A DNA stretch of 64,000 nucleotides from Vitrella brassicaformis (taxonomy: Eukaryota; Sar; Vitrellaceae), in the NCBI GenBank assembly GCA_001179505.1, contig CDMY01000282.1, positions 3,144 to 67,143 of the forward strand. Reading direction: 5' to 3'. Below are positions 23,466-37,032 of this stretch, piece after piece. The notes below the pieces were generated by a model. It worked only from the letters and a program-made list of their open reading frames with translations. It was not told where the DNA came from and ran no database searches. Within the stretch, counting starts at the first letter, position 1. Each line of letters starts with the position of its first letter. A program made the translations under genes and the position numbers.

Positions 23466-25609
23466 CTACCATTTCTCCCTCAGCACAGTGAGTGTGGTCA
23501 GTTTGCCGAAGGAATCGGAGCTCATTATGGCATGGTGCACCTTTATCTGACCAAAACAATTCAGTGATAATCAAATCGATAACACGACACGCAAGACATG
23601 TATGTATGCAGCCTGTACATACCCTTTTCAATGGCTTTTGGAGCGCGTCCGGCCCCGATGCGACGACATCAGGGGGCATTGTGGCCCAGCTGATGTTCAC
23701 ACTCGGGTCGCTCAGCAGCACCCACAACACAGTGGACCGAAAGCGGCCGTGCGGGAGAGCCAGCATGAGGTCGCGGACATGTTGCCAGAAGTGGAGTGAG
23801 CGGCTGTTGCACCTCATGGCGAAGAAGCCCGTGTTGATCGGCCCGCCCCCGCCCGCTTGGAAACATATGTCGTTGCTGCTGAGGCAGGCGGACACCGCCT
23901 TAGCCCAGCCTGGGAAAAACTGCATGTCAGTGCATGACATGAATGCGGAGGAGACATAATAGACAGCCAGCGGAAACCAGCACCGACCCAAGAGGTCCTT
24001 ACTCACTCAGTCCCTCACCTGCAGGTCGATGTCGCTACAGACGACGGCGACGTCTGACTCACTCTCCTCCTCCCCAGCCATCATGTTGTCTCGCACCACG
24101 TCGACCCAGTACTGCGCTTGCTGGTGAATGGCGTTGTACCACCCCGGCGACCGGTATGTGGCTGCACCACTGTTGTCGATCAGCTTGGCGTGCACGGGCC
24201 GAGACACATTGCTGCCTTTCGGCATGATGGAAGACACAAAACCTGAAAAACAGGAGAGAGAGGACAGGTCAGTGGATGGCGTCGTTGTGCATGTCTCAAC
24301 TGTCGTGCTTCCCTTACGCACTTGTCCGGACGAACTGTTGAAACACTTGGCCAAACCTGCAGCCAGCCGGCACACAGTAAATGAATGGCATGGATCGGAC
24401 ACGTGAGCCGTGTGTCTGTCCATTCTATCTATTCACTTACTTTGTGTCGTTCTGCAGCGAGAAGACGCTGTACACAGCACGGATGGGTGGCGGCGTGTCT
24501 CGCTGCAGAACGACGGGAGACACGGCCTTCATCCGGAAGTCCTCAACCCTCATCCCAGGCCTCTCCCAGCCTCCTTTGGCCACCAGAGCATGGGATGCGC
24601 CACGTCGCAACAGCCAGCATGCATCGTCTCTCAGCTTCCGCACATTTGCCGTCTTGTCGAGGGACCCCAGCATCAACTCATTCATGTGGTGACGGAGATA
24701 CCAAGTGGGATAGAACTGACTCTCGACACTTACGCACTCCTACTGGACCAACACGCTCAGAGCCCCCCGTACCGTACCAATGTCTCGTTGTTGTCTATGT
24801 GTGTGCAGTGTACAGTACACTGACTGACCTTTGAGCCTGAGATAGCCTCCACAACACGAAAACTCGCCTGAACACGGAAGTCCCTCGGGAACTGCCGCCG
24901 CACAGCCGCCTTGTCGTAGAAGCCGAGGCGAACCAGATTGCCCCTCACTGGTCCATAGAGGAAGAAGCCGGGGTAGAGAACAGACTCGAAGGACACATAG
25001 CCCGGCACACCGCTGAGCGCCTCCCTCTGGTGGAAGGAGCAGTGGATGGACTGCTGCAGCAGCTGGTCACCGAGCAGTGGATGCACGCTGCTGTGTTTGT
25101 CCAGGAGGGGTCTGAGGAGTTGCGAGTCGACGAGGAGGACGAAGTCGCTGAGCCTCGGGCTGAAATGGAAGAGGCAGTGAGCCCTGTCCGACTCGCGCGA
25201 CCTGCGTCAACACATTCATCACCACAACATGCACACAGACCGCTCGCCCGCCCGCCCGTGATAGAGTGACGGATGAAGGATGAACCGTGACACCCGTCTT
25301 CGGTTGCGGATAGAGCAAGGCTCACCGTGACGGGCCCACGTAGTTGCCGGCCGGCTGGAAGGTCACCCACCCATCTGCGCCATCGATTGCGGCGGGGTGG
25401 GTATTGACATTGTCCCCTGCAGTGCCAGCCATCGAGCCGGTCGCGTTAGGGGGTGTTGAGGAAGAGGCCTCATTGTCAGGGTGCGGATCTGATTCCAGCA
25501 GGAACCTCTGGAGAAACAGCCGGAGAAGCATTATGTTGCCGACCACGACCAGGCTTGTCAGCGAGAGCAGGAAACCTGCAACAAGAGCCCGAATCTTGCG
25601 CTGCTCCAT
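23466..25609 (-). CDS. Type II membrane glycosyltransferase (nucleotide-diphospho-sugar transferase type) with AbfB-like repeats
   Basis: The start is the ATG at 25609, followed by a short basic stretch and a signal-anchor helix (LVAGFLLSLTSLVVVGNIML), so a Golgi type II topology is likely. The lumenal part first shows two segments like the arabinose-binding AbfB (CBM42) repeat: YVSFESVLYPGFFLYG with LVRLGFYD ... DFRVQASFRVV, and FYPTWYLRHH with ELMLGSL ... DDACWLL. The catalytic half has VAVVCSDIDLQ (DxD-type at 24025-24033), FFPGW, ICFQAGGGGPINTGFFAMRC, and a last exon with HHAIMSSDSFGKL and LREKW before TAG at 23466. This matches the PF03407-type family. Exon phases agree throughout (for example 25326-25609, 23623-23919, 23466-23546). 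It starts only 76 bases downstream of the M3 peptidase stop. The sugar substrate is unknown. Confidence 0.7.
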
Positions 25610-25685
25610 TCTCTTCTTTTTGAGACTGAGTGAATTAAGCTCGGTGAGACGCCCCACTTAGCCCCCCTCTAAATCGAGAAGCATG

Positions 25686-28600
25686 TCACTTGGCCCAGTA
25701 ATATTTCCCGACCATACCCTGCGGCACTGTCAGGATGCTGCCGCCCTTGCTGTCTGTGTCAGCCCCCTTTCTCCCCAGCAGCCCCCTCATCTCCTCACGC
25801 ACCGCCCCCGTCACACCAGGCACGACACAGCCAATCATCGCCCCCCTCTCTGGCGGCCTCGCACAGGCGGACCAATGCTGGCCGGTGCGTGGCATGTACT
25901 TGAACACTTCCTCCGACCAGACGGGATTGCTCCAGAACTGCTGCTTGACGTCCTGGGCGAAGCGAACGGGCCTGCCTTTCTGCGCGGCCTTGCGGTAGTG
26001 CGTCATCAGGTGCCTTGAACGGATGTGCGCACACAGATACACCGACAGGGCGCCGGCATAGTGATCGCTGATGCACACATGCACAGGGACGGAGGGAGGG
26101 AGAGAGACAGGGAGAGAGAGGCGATGCGCATCGAAACAGGCGGCAGACTTGGTTATCATTGGTGCAGGGCTTACTGGAGTCCGATGATCTGGAAGAAGTT
26201 GTGAGTCCCGATGTGCCACTTGTCGGGAAGCCGGGCGGGGCAGCATTGCTGGAACACGCTGCGGACGCGGCGGATGAACTCATCCTCGCTGCACCTGCAC
26301 ACAGTACAGTGCGCACCACAACACCTCTCGCACGTATGCATGCGCCCGTAAGCAGCCCTATCTACTGTCGGTCGTCAGTAGATACCTACTTACTTGTCGG
26401 GGTCCATGTCTGGTCCGTGGATGTAGTGGTCGACGATAGAGTACTGCAGGATGGACAGCCGCTCATGGACGCTGTACGGCACACGCCTACACCCATATTG
26501 ACACACACCAACATAGAGAGCCATCAATCACCATGATGCTTACGGTGCGTTGGGTGGCTGGCTGGCTCCATGTACCTACCTGACCAGGTCTTCAGTCATC
26601 CTGGCGCCTGTCTCGAGGTGCTGCGCCAGCTCGTCTAACACGCGAGGCTCGCGGACCAAATGCCTGCGCACACACACACACACACACACGGTTGATCGTC
26701 CTCTGTGCTACCTACGTCCGTGTGACCCTTCCCTCACTCTTGCATGACGGCAGCAGTTTCGATGAGGTCCAGCGGGACAACTTGGGGCGCACGAAGCACA
26801 CTAAGGATGCCAGCAACATCACCCTGATAGACACAGCACGGCACAGGCAGACATGAAACCACACAGTCCGTCCGTCCGTCCGTCGGTCACCTCGTCGGCC
26901 CCGAGGGCATCGAATGGACGTCCATTTAAGGGCGTGTGGGGCATGACAGCGGGTTGCTGCCCCTGCCTGAGCCTTTGCTGCATGGCCTTCATCAGAAACA
27001 GGAAGTGCAGACAGTGGCCGAACTCATGCGCCACCTTATCCGATACCTGCATCCACGGGACACACCAACACAACACACCAACACAGGGATGCGCACATGG
27101 ATGGTGACACCGGTTGCCTGCCCATTCTGTCTGTTGCTGACTGACTGACCGACCGCATGGAAGGGCACTGGCATGGACATAGGTCCCGGCTCGACAGGCG
27201 TCTCCACCATGAGCCTCACATGCCCCAGCCCCACCACGTGGCACCCCGCCCCGCCACTCCGCTCATCGGCCATGATATCCACATACACGTAGCCCAAGTG
27301 GGGGTCGTCATCACTGCCACCTCGGCGGTCCCGGTCCTTCACCGCGTAGATGGCCACCTGCTGCGGCCAGCCGTAGTTGTGCCTCGCTGCCGGCACGCGC
27401 TCGATGTCGACCTGATAGACGGACTCAAAGATGGCGCGGAGGCGGTCGAAGTAGGTGTCGTGGGCGAAGTACTGTGCCAGCTCGTGAGTGGTGTCTAGGT
27501 GAGAATCCTGATATCAGTGAAGAGAGAGGAAGGAAGGACGCGATCGAGTGAGTGTTGTTGGTGTCGATCCTCCCCCGCCCAGCCCAGCCCAGCCCACCTT
27601 TGCAGCGAAGTGAATCCAATCGTGGAGTTCCATCCGCTGCCCCTTGTCCCCCTTCCCCTTCCCCTTCCCCCCGCCTGCACCGAGCTCTCGCCTTGCCCTC
27701 TCCTCCACCGCCTTGACATGCGGCTGCGCGGCTCTCCACAGCTCCTGATGCAGCGCGCCAATGCTCTCAGGGGTCTCCACCGTCAGCTTTGCCAGGCTGT
27801 AGTCGCGCCAACAAGAGAATCCCAACTCTTTTGCCATGGCTCTGCGGCTCCTGAGGACTGCCAGAGTGGCCGCCGCCTCTTCCTTCGGGTCAACCATCTC
27901 CAGCATGGCAGTCAGGAGCTTGGCGCGGGTCTCACTGTCACTCACATGCGCCAGGTGGAACTCGATCTCTTGCCGGGCCACTGGCGCCCTCAACACGTCG
28001 GGGTTCCTCACTGAGACGTAAGAGGCCTTCCAGGCATCATCGGCAACATAGTGCGCTGCAGGAATGTCCACCGCCGCGTTGCCGCAGGCTTTCCTCTCCT
28101 GAGCCGCGAGCATCGCCGCCGCCTCATTATGGACGGACAAGAGAGCCGCGGTGCCCTTGTTGCCCACAGAGAGGAACAAAGCCTCGTTAGCCGTCACAGA
28201 GGGGCACCGACTGATGGCCCTCATCACTTCCGCCCTTCTGTCTTTCTCTTGGTTCCGCGATTGCTCGCTGTCCTTCGAATGGTCCGTGTGGATGGCCTCG
28301 ACCGAGTCATGGACGAGGCATTCGCACCAGCCAGCCGCTCTAGAGTAGAAACGGCGGCGCATCGAAGAGCTCGTCATGATATCCAAGCTCTCGAGCGCCG
28401 ACCACAGGACCGCTGCACGGTTGCACGCACTCTGCAGCCCCGGCAACGTCGACGGGCTCTGCAGGTACCGGCTGACTAGACGCGCAACATGCCTCTCCTC
28501 CCCAGTCGCTTTGTCCTCGGTCAGCTCGCCTTTCGCCTTCATCGCCACCGCTGCCGAGTGCGTGTCGACCAGCCGCGTGAAGCGCCTCATCAGATCTCTG

Positions 28601-28842
28601 CGTGCGGCGTTGCACGCCCACCGAGAGAACGCCATCAGGCTGAGCGGCCCCGAAGGAAGGATGCCCTTGACCTGCTCGTCCACGAACCGTTGCACTGCGT
28701 TGTCTCTCCTCAGCCATCCGGATGTGGCATTCCATTGGCCGATGAGCCATTGCTGCCTCCGGTATGTCCAGCCGGTGACTCGCCGTCGGAACAGGTTCAA
28801 GTACAGACAGGTGTAGGCGATGATCAGGTCCGGGCTCGCCAT
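25686..28842 (-). CDS. M3-family zinc metallopeptidase (oligopeptidase / mitochondrial intermediate peptidase type)
   Basis: The first exon (27598-28842) carries a long helical N-terminal domain. Later exons give the DLYVD-like strand region (GYVYVDIMAD), then VAHEFGHCLHFLF at about 27028, whose HEFGH (27014-27028) is the HExxH zinc site of gluzincins. The downstream Glu ligand is probably in VPLDLIETAAVM. The C-terminal part includes YAGALSVYLCAHI, corresponding to the Tyr-rich substrate loop of M3 enzymes, and ends KYYWAK with TGA at 25686. M3 enzymes cleave short peptides or, in mitochondria, processed presequences. The N-terminus has Arg-rich, acid-poor patches (RRRVTGWTYRRQQ) compatible with mitochondrial import, but this is inference. 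The start is the only in-frame ATG before the divergent gene at 29007. Confidence 0.8.
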
Positions 28843-29006
28843 CGCTCGTCGCTTCCAAGCTCAAGTGGTTGGAGCGCAGATCCGTCGTTATATCGACTCG
28901 AAAAGCACATTGGTGTCGTCCAAGCAGTCTACAAAGCGTTGGAAAGCCCTTCAATGAATACCTCGTCGCTGATCTGCAAGCTTAGCTGCGAGCTTGCAGA
29001 TCACGC
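28843..29006. promoter_or_regulatory. Divergent promoter, M3 peptidase / secretory protein pair
   Basis: 164 bases between start codons. It contains TGCGAGCTT at 28987-28995 and the related word TCGCTTCCAAGCT at 28849-28861, which recurs unchanged at 46581-46593 upstream of the alcohol dehydrogenase gene. The last 35 bases form a perfect inverted repeat (see 28970-29003). Confidence 0.5.
28970..29003. other. 13-bp perfect inverted repeat (hairpin) next to a start codon
   Basis: TGATCTGCAAGCT (28970-28982) is followed by an 8-base loop and its exact reverse complement AGCTTGCAGATCA (28991-29003). The stem ends three bases before the ATG at 29007. It could be a double binding site or, if transcribed, a stable hairpin in the leader. 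Confidence 0.8.
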
Positions 29007-29859
29007 ATGTGTATGGCGCTACCCGTCCTGCTTCTCGCCGTTGCTGCGGCTATCGAGGCTCACGCGGTGCGGACGACGGCAAACAACGAGCCGCTCCTCC
29101 CCACATCTCAGCCGCTGGGCCCAGACCAGGAGGGAATCAGGCAGCCCGGTTCTCAAAAAGGTGATGATGATGCTGTAGTTGGTCAGCCCATCGCTGTTCA
29201 TCGCCGCAACAGCACCACCAAGGCGCAGGGGGAAGGCTTGGCTCCTCCGTCTGAAGGCCACGCGACCCGTTCGCGCGAGAAGGCCTCCCTTCGGTCATCC
29301 GATGCTAGCCGGCTCATTGCTGATAGCGACACAGGTCATCCCCATTCTCGCAGGCGTGAAGGCGCGTCAGATGGCGGGTCAGATCTGGATGGCGCACTTG
29401 AGGGTCACACAGGGAGGCGGCAATCGAGCCTGTCATCGATAATCGACGAGACTGTCGCGGGCGTGCCCAAGAGTAAGGAGGGAAGACATACAAACAGAGA
29501 GGAGTGACGTGAAGGCGGACTGTGTAACACTCTCTCTCCCCTGTGTTGAAATGTCAGTCCCTGGCGTGTTCGATGCGCTGTGGCACGGCCACACCCTGAC
29601 GGCGAAACAGCGGCGAATCGTTTTCCTGGTCCTGCTGGATCTTATCGCAATGGGCCTCTTCCTGGCTTTCGTCCCCTGTGTGCTCGCAATGGTAAGACAG
29701 ACAGACAGACAGACACGCAGGCAGAGAGAGAGCACGGATGGGTGGGGGATTGGTCTGGAGGACGCGGTCCTGTGTTGCGGCTGGTTGTGTCTGCAGTCGA
29801 AACGGCGGCCACCGACACCACGGGCAGCCATCCACTCGTTGACGCCTGTAGATGAATAG
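29007..29859 (+). CDS. Signal-peptide, single-pass membrane protein, function unknown
   Basis: Three exons (29007-29472, 29558-29691, 29797-29859) join in phase. The protein opens with a classic signal peptide (MALPVLLLAVAAAIEAHA when read from the second ATG at 29013). It continues as a polar, Ser/Arg/Asp-rich region that looks disordered (about 140 residues). The second exon encodes a strongly hydrophobic helix (VFLVLLDLIAMGLFLAFVPC), followed by a short basic tail (SKRRPPTPRA). Topology is therefore probably type I, or the leader targets a complex plastid. No domain is recognised. Confidence 0.6.
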
Positions 29860-30486
29860 ACTGCCTGAGTCCTGACTGAAGGCAGGTCTTCCCCACCCTG
29901 CCCTGCCTGCCTGCGTGTCTAGATGCTTAGATGGAATGACCGATGTGTAAGAGCGGGCCTGTGCCGCACTCTCTCCTCTCTTGTCCCGGCTTTGCTGCTG
30001 GTATGGTCGTCGCCGAAGGTGGAAGGCCCTATCCACACCTCCCTGAGTTGGCAGGCAGTCATCGCGTGAGCAGCGAGCCAAGGAAATGGAAGAGAGGTGG
30101 GGCGGTGCGGATGGGCTGGGATGGGCGGAATGATGTGTAAGTAAGGTCTTTATCAGTCAGTGGGGTTGAGGGCTGGGTGTGTGTATGTTATGTTTGGGTA
30201 TATCAAGGGGCAAGGCAAGGCAAAGAAAGGTATTTGTCTGTACAGTGCGTCTCTCCCTCCCTCTCTGTCTGTCTGTCTGTCTAGCACGAGCAATGGATGC
30301 ATCCACGTGTGCATCGTCGTGCTTGTGAATTCATCGGCCGTTCATGTCTGTGTGTGTGCTGCAAGTGTCTAGAAAGATACATACGGTGAATAGGTGTCTT
30401 ACACTAGAGATAATGATGGATCGGACCCCTTCCCGCAATTTACAGGGAACTGGAAACAAAGCAAAAAAAAGGCAATTTGATGGTAT
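29860..30486. other. Intergenic, no gene seen
   Basis: This holds short (GT)n, CTGT and GGCAA repeats and no splice-consistent frame. It contains the 3' end of the preceding gene and the promoter of the gene at 30487; an A-rich patch (GCAAAAAAAAGGCAA) lies near 30461. Confidence 0.5.
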
Positions 30487-31093
30487 ATGACACTAGTACT
30501 GCACGTCCTATTAGTGCTGGTGGGCGTTCTCTTTTGCGGCTGTGAGGGGGTGCCGCTCACCCGTGGCTTCAGACATCGCGATAGACGATGTGCCGTCGGC
30601 GCACAGGCAAGAGCAGAACCATATGCATGCAGATGGGAGAAAGCAGAGACCTGCAGCGCTGCACGGACGGGCTATCTATCTATCTATGGGGCCCTTGTGT
30701 CTGCCCTGCACTGCCTGCAGGAGATCAACGACATGCGTTCCACCCGGCACAACATGAATTGGTGCCGGCCCAGCTATCCCTTGTCAAAACAGGTTGGTGG
30801 GTCAAAGGGAGGCAGGCACCATGAAAGACGCTCGATAGATGCCTCCTGTCCTGCCATCTATCCATCCATCCATCCATGTGTCTGCCACCATTGTGTGTCG
30901 TGTCGTGCAGAAGTATCTGGCTCCTAAGTGGCAGCGCGAGTACAAGAAGACCATTGAGCGGCTCACTACCCTAGGCACGGCTGGGACCTCTAACTTCACC
31001 GGGGAGGACCCGACCTATCGCACAAGGCTCATCGGGCCACGCGCACTCCTCTTTGGGCTGCAGCAGGGGCAGTACTACATTCACCAGCAGTGA
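30487..31093 (+). CDS. Small signal-peptide protein, possibly plastid-targeted
   Basis: Reading starts at ATG 30487 with a signal peptide (MTLVLHVLLVLVGVLFCGC), followed by an Arg-rich, acid-poor stretch (TRGFRHRDRRCAV) like the transit part of a complex-plastid leader. The mature part includes RHNMNWCRPSYPLSKQ, joined at 30792/30911 to KYLAPKWQREYKKTIERL and LIGPRALLFGLQQGQYY, ending at TGA 31093. The interval 30607-30720 starts GCAAGA, ends CTGCAG, contains TATC repeats, and is 114 bases (a multiple of three). It may be a GC-AG intron rather than coding. Family not recognised. Confidence 0.55.
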
Positions 31094-33056
31094 GGGAGGG
31101 ATGGGTGGTGAGTGAGAGGAGGCCGCGTGACAATTGTGGGAGGGCTGGGCAAGGCAGGGCATGCACCTTCCCTTTCTCACCCGCCCGAGGTTGTGCTCTT
31201 TTCCGCTTTTTTGCTGAATATTCGTGGGTTGGGGGACGTCGGTGGGGAGAAATAAGGCTCCTCTGCTCAACAGCGGCATGAGTGGTGGACCCTGTTTCTG
31301 ATGAATCGGGTGTGGATGTGATGTGCGTCAGTTCCGTGGGTGCCGTGTTTAGTCTTTATCTGAGCTGCCTTGCCCAACAACGCATTTTTCGGTCACGGCT
31401 GCGTGTGTCATGGCAACAAGTCAACCACAGACACACATGTGTCACTGATGTGTCATGACAGTGCTGCGTCGCCAAAGCGATAGTAAACAAACGGATGGCT
31501 GCATGACATGAAGACAAAAGATGGCACCACATGCACACCTACCTTGCCACGTATACGTGTGTATACACAACTCTCTCGATGCTCTCTCGACCNNNNNNNN
31601 NNNNNNNNNNNNNNNNNNNNNNNNNNNNNNNNNNNNNNNNNNNNNNNNNNNNNNNNNNNNNNNNNNNNNNNNNNNNNNNNNNNNNNNNNNNNNNNNNNNN
31701 NNNNNNNNNNNNNNNNNNNNNNNNNNNNNNNNNNNNNNNNNNNNNNNNNNNNNNNNNNNNNNNNNNNNNNNNNNNNNNNNNNNNNNNNNNNNNNNNNNNN
31801 NNNNNNNNNNNNNNNNNNNNNNNNNNNNNNNNNNNNNNNNNNNNNNNNNNNNNNNNNNNNNNNNNNNNNNNNNNNNNNNNNNNNNNNNNNNNCCCCCCCC
31901 TCCCTGGTGACAAAAAGAGCTAGGTGTCACATTCATTACATACTCACACTCATTGCAGAGTAGCATTAGGAGGCAAGAAGAAGAGCAAGCCAGATAAATA
32001 GAGCAGGCAGTCACAGTCATGTCAGCACCGCACCCATGCACTCAGGCAGGCAGGCAGGCAGGTAGGAAGTCAGTCGCGTCTCTCAGCTCTAGTTATTTAC
32101 ACACCTTCATGCCCACACCAACATGCTCTCGTGCTCTGCCACATGCACAGGTAGAGAAGACTACACACACGTACCCTCACTCCCTCCTCCCTCACCCACA
32201 TCTATGGACCTCCCCTCTCTCCCTCCCTCCCTCCCTCTCATCGTGTTGTCTCTCGTCGGGTTGGCTGTCTCGCTCGGTCGCTCGCCGTGAGGGGCGTTGC
32301 CTTTGGCGGGAGGTCCCCATCACGTGGTACACGTATTCGTATGCACACTCAGACAGACAGACAGACAGCGATCGTCGCTCGATCAGACATTCAGGCAGAA
32401 CGACCACTTCACTGCAGGCAGAAGACAGGCAGACAGACAGAGAGAGAGGTCAGCACAGGAGCACAGGCAAGTGAGAGTAGTGGTGGTGACCCCAGTAGGG
32501 CATGGGATGGATGGATGGGTGCCCGACGATGTGTGAGGGTGATGTGAGCGATGGACGGACGAGAGGAAGATGCAGTCAGTCAGTCAGTCAGCGCAAAACA
32601 GAGTAATCATCACTGGCCCGCAAAACAACGAGGGGAGAACCAAGCCTGCCTGCACACGAACTCTGTGTATGTGTGTGTGTGTGTATGTGAGGCGATGGGA
32701 CGGGAGGGGAGGGGAGGTGGGGCAAAATCGACGAATCAGTCTAGTCAACCTGTCTGTCTGCCAGCCTAGCGACTAGTCTCCCACGATCAATCAAGCACTC
32801 AAGGACTTGCCTCCTTGCCTTCCTCCCCTCTCCTCTCCTCCCCTCCCCTCCCTCCCTCGCTCTCAAGCAAGACCCAAATCCCACTCGCTAACCCCTTCCG
32901 CCACACCATCCATCCCCCGCCCTGCCCCCTTCCCTTCCTCTCTGTACACGCACGCACCAAGCGTGCAGCGAGTGCGGCAGTGCGGCAGGCAGCAGCTAAG
33001 TGCAAACTAGCAAATTCGATGATGTTAATCCACCTCTATCTATTCGACTCGGGAGG
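31094..33056. other. Convergent intergenic with assembly gap
   Basis: A long non-coding stretch with many simple repeats (CAGG, CTCC, GACA, GGAT). It contains the gap at 31593-31892. No coding signal is seen on either strand. It lies between the 3' ends of the genes at 31093 (+) and 33057 (-). Confidence 0.6.
31593..31892. other. Assembly gap (300 N)
   Basis: Exactly 300 N, immediately followed by a run of eight C. The size is probably a placeholder. Confidence 0.98.
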
Positions 33057-34698
33057 CTAGCTGGTCCTGACGATGACCCTGTTGCCGAGCTTGACGAGGG
33101 CTCTCCGTGCGGGCGAGTCGGGCAGCACCGACAGCCACTCCACCGCCTGCTGGGCGTGCCATCGCGCCAGGCTCTTGGTCCGCTCCAATCCCTGCACGCC
33201 ATCAACACACACAGGAGAGGAGACCAGTGACGGACGGAGGGGTTTGCCGGAGTCGATGTGATGCACGTGCTATGCTCGTCGGCCGACCTTGCTCCTCTCG
33301 AGTAGTTTCCTGGCGCGGTCCACATCACCCGGCTGCTTGAACTTGCGCCGTATCATGGCATTCAGCTCGGGATACTCCTCTGCTGCAAAGAGGATTGGCG
33401 CAGTGGCCTGGCCGTTGTTCAAGTCAGAACACGCCGGCTTGCCTGATCGACAGAGACGACACGAGCAAGAAGAGACAAATGAGCACCCACTAAACGGACG
33501 GATGGGGGGGGTCCTCTGATTCGCAGCTTACCGAGGAGGTCAGCCGACTGAGTGAAGTCGAGCAGGTCGTCTACTATCTGGAAGGCCAAGCCAAGATGGT
33601 ACCCATACTTCTCTGCCGCGACCGTCTCCTCACTGGTCGACGCGAAGCCTCCCAGCAGTGCCGCGCTTCTCGTCGAGCAGGCGATGAGGGAGGCTGTCTT
33701 CATGTAGGTCTTCTTCATGTACCTGCAAGTTTTGCCACAGAAATGCGAACCTTTCCGAAAGGATGGTAGACGGGCGTGATGTGCTGACCAGTCGAATGTT
33801 GTCAAATCGTCCGGCTCGGCCTTGGCCTGCATCACCTCGCCCGTCACAAGCGAATCAAGCGCATTGGCCATCGTCTCGACGACCTCCACGTTTCCAAGCT
33901 GAGCAAGGAGGACCGACGCTCGCGCGAGTAGGAAGTCTCCCGCGAGCACAGCCACTTTGTTGGAGTAGAGCTTGTGCACAGAATCACCGCCTCTCCTCGT
34001 CTCAGCGTCGTCCAGCACGTCGTCATGAATGAGCGACGCAGTGTGGATCATCTCTGTGATCTGACAGACAGACACCACACCACACCACAGCACACAAGGC
34101 GCATTCCCTCGCGTGTGCCGGCTCTCGTCTCCTCCCTCCCGTGTGTGTGTGTGCGTACCTGGCCGAGCCGCCTTTGCTTGTCGTACACGTCAGCACTAGG
34201 CATGTCGTCTACATCCTTGTATGACACGCTGTCCCCCACATCCGCACCACTGTTGGCCGCGGCAGCAGCCGCCCGTGAGATGAGCATCACTATGGTCGGC
34301 CGGAACTTTTTGCCGCTCTTGAGGCTGAAGAAGTGGGAAGCCGCCATCTTCAGCACCGGGTGGTCCGTGTCCACCACTTCTCTGACCTGGTCAGCAAGGG
34401 ACAGTAGGTCGTCACCGACATAGTCAAACGGATCAGGGCCGCTAGGCGGGCTGTTGACATCGACGAGGGACTCCACTTTGGCATTGACAGGCTGAGCCGC
34501 AAGCACACGCTCGCGTGGGCGAAGCGCCAAGCGATGTGAAGAGCGGGCAGGGGAGGCGGCTTGAGGGGCGACAAAGCCTTCAGATGCCTCAAGCAGGGCG
34601 GAGAGGTCATCGTCATCGACAGGCCTCACGGAGAGCGCCCGGGAGAAGGTCAGGAATGTGGTGCTGAGGGCCAGAAAAGAGAGCAGGGATGAAACCAT
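33057..34698 (-). CDS. Long-chain trans-prenyl diphosphate synthase (solanesyl-type), probably plastid
   Basis: The start ATG at 34698 opens a signal-peptide-like leader (MVSSLLSFLALSTTFLTF), then an Arg/Ala/Ser-rich region, fitting a bipartite plastid leader. The enzyme body shows KSGKKFRPTIVML, the first Asp-rich motif in SLIHDDVLDDAETRRG, the helix FLLARASVLLAQL, GEVMQAKAE, and the second Asp-rich motif in AFQIVDDLLDFT. A C-terminal exon ends NRVIVRTS before TAG at 33057. The two DDxxD motifs bind Mg2+-diphosphates of allylic substrate and IPP. Sequence around the motifs matches long-chain (C35-C50) synthases that make quinone side chains, such as plastoquinone or ubiquinone. It is divergently paired with a plastid-type tRNA synthetase, supporting a plastid role, though mitochondrial use cannot be excluded. 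Confidence 0.88.

Positions 34699-37032
<2,334 letters not shown>

Noticed and set aside
31508-31963. Open frames through the 300-N gap
   Set aside because: They are artefacts of translating N.
32340-32450. Regularly spaced GACA/CAGG repeats as a CRISPR-like array
   Set aside because: They are simple tetranucleotide microsatellites without unique spacers, in a eukaryotic genome.
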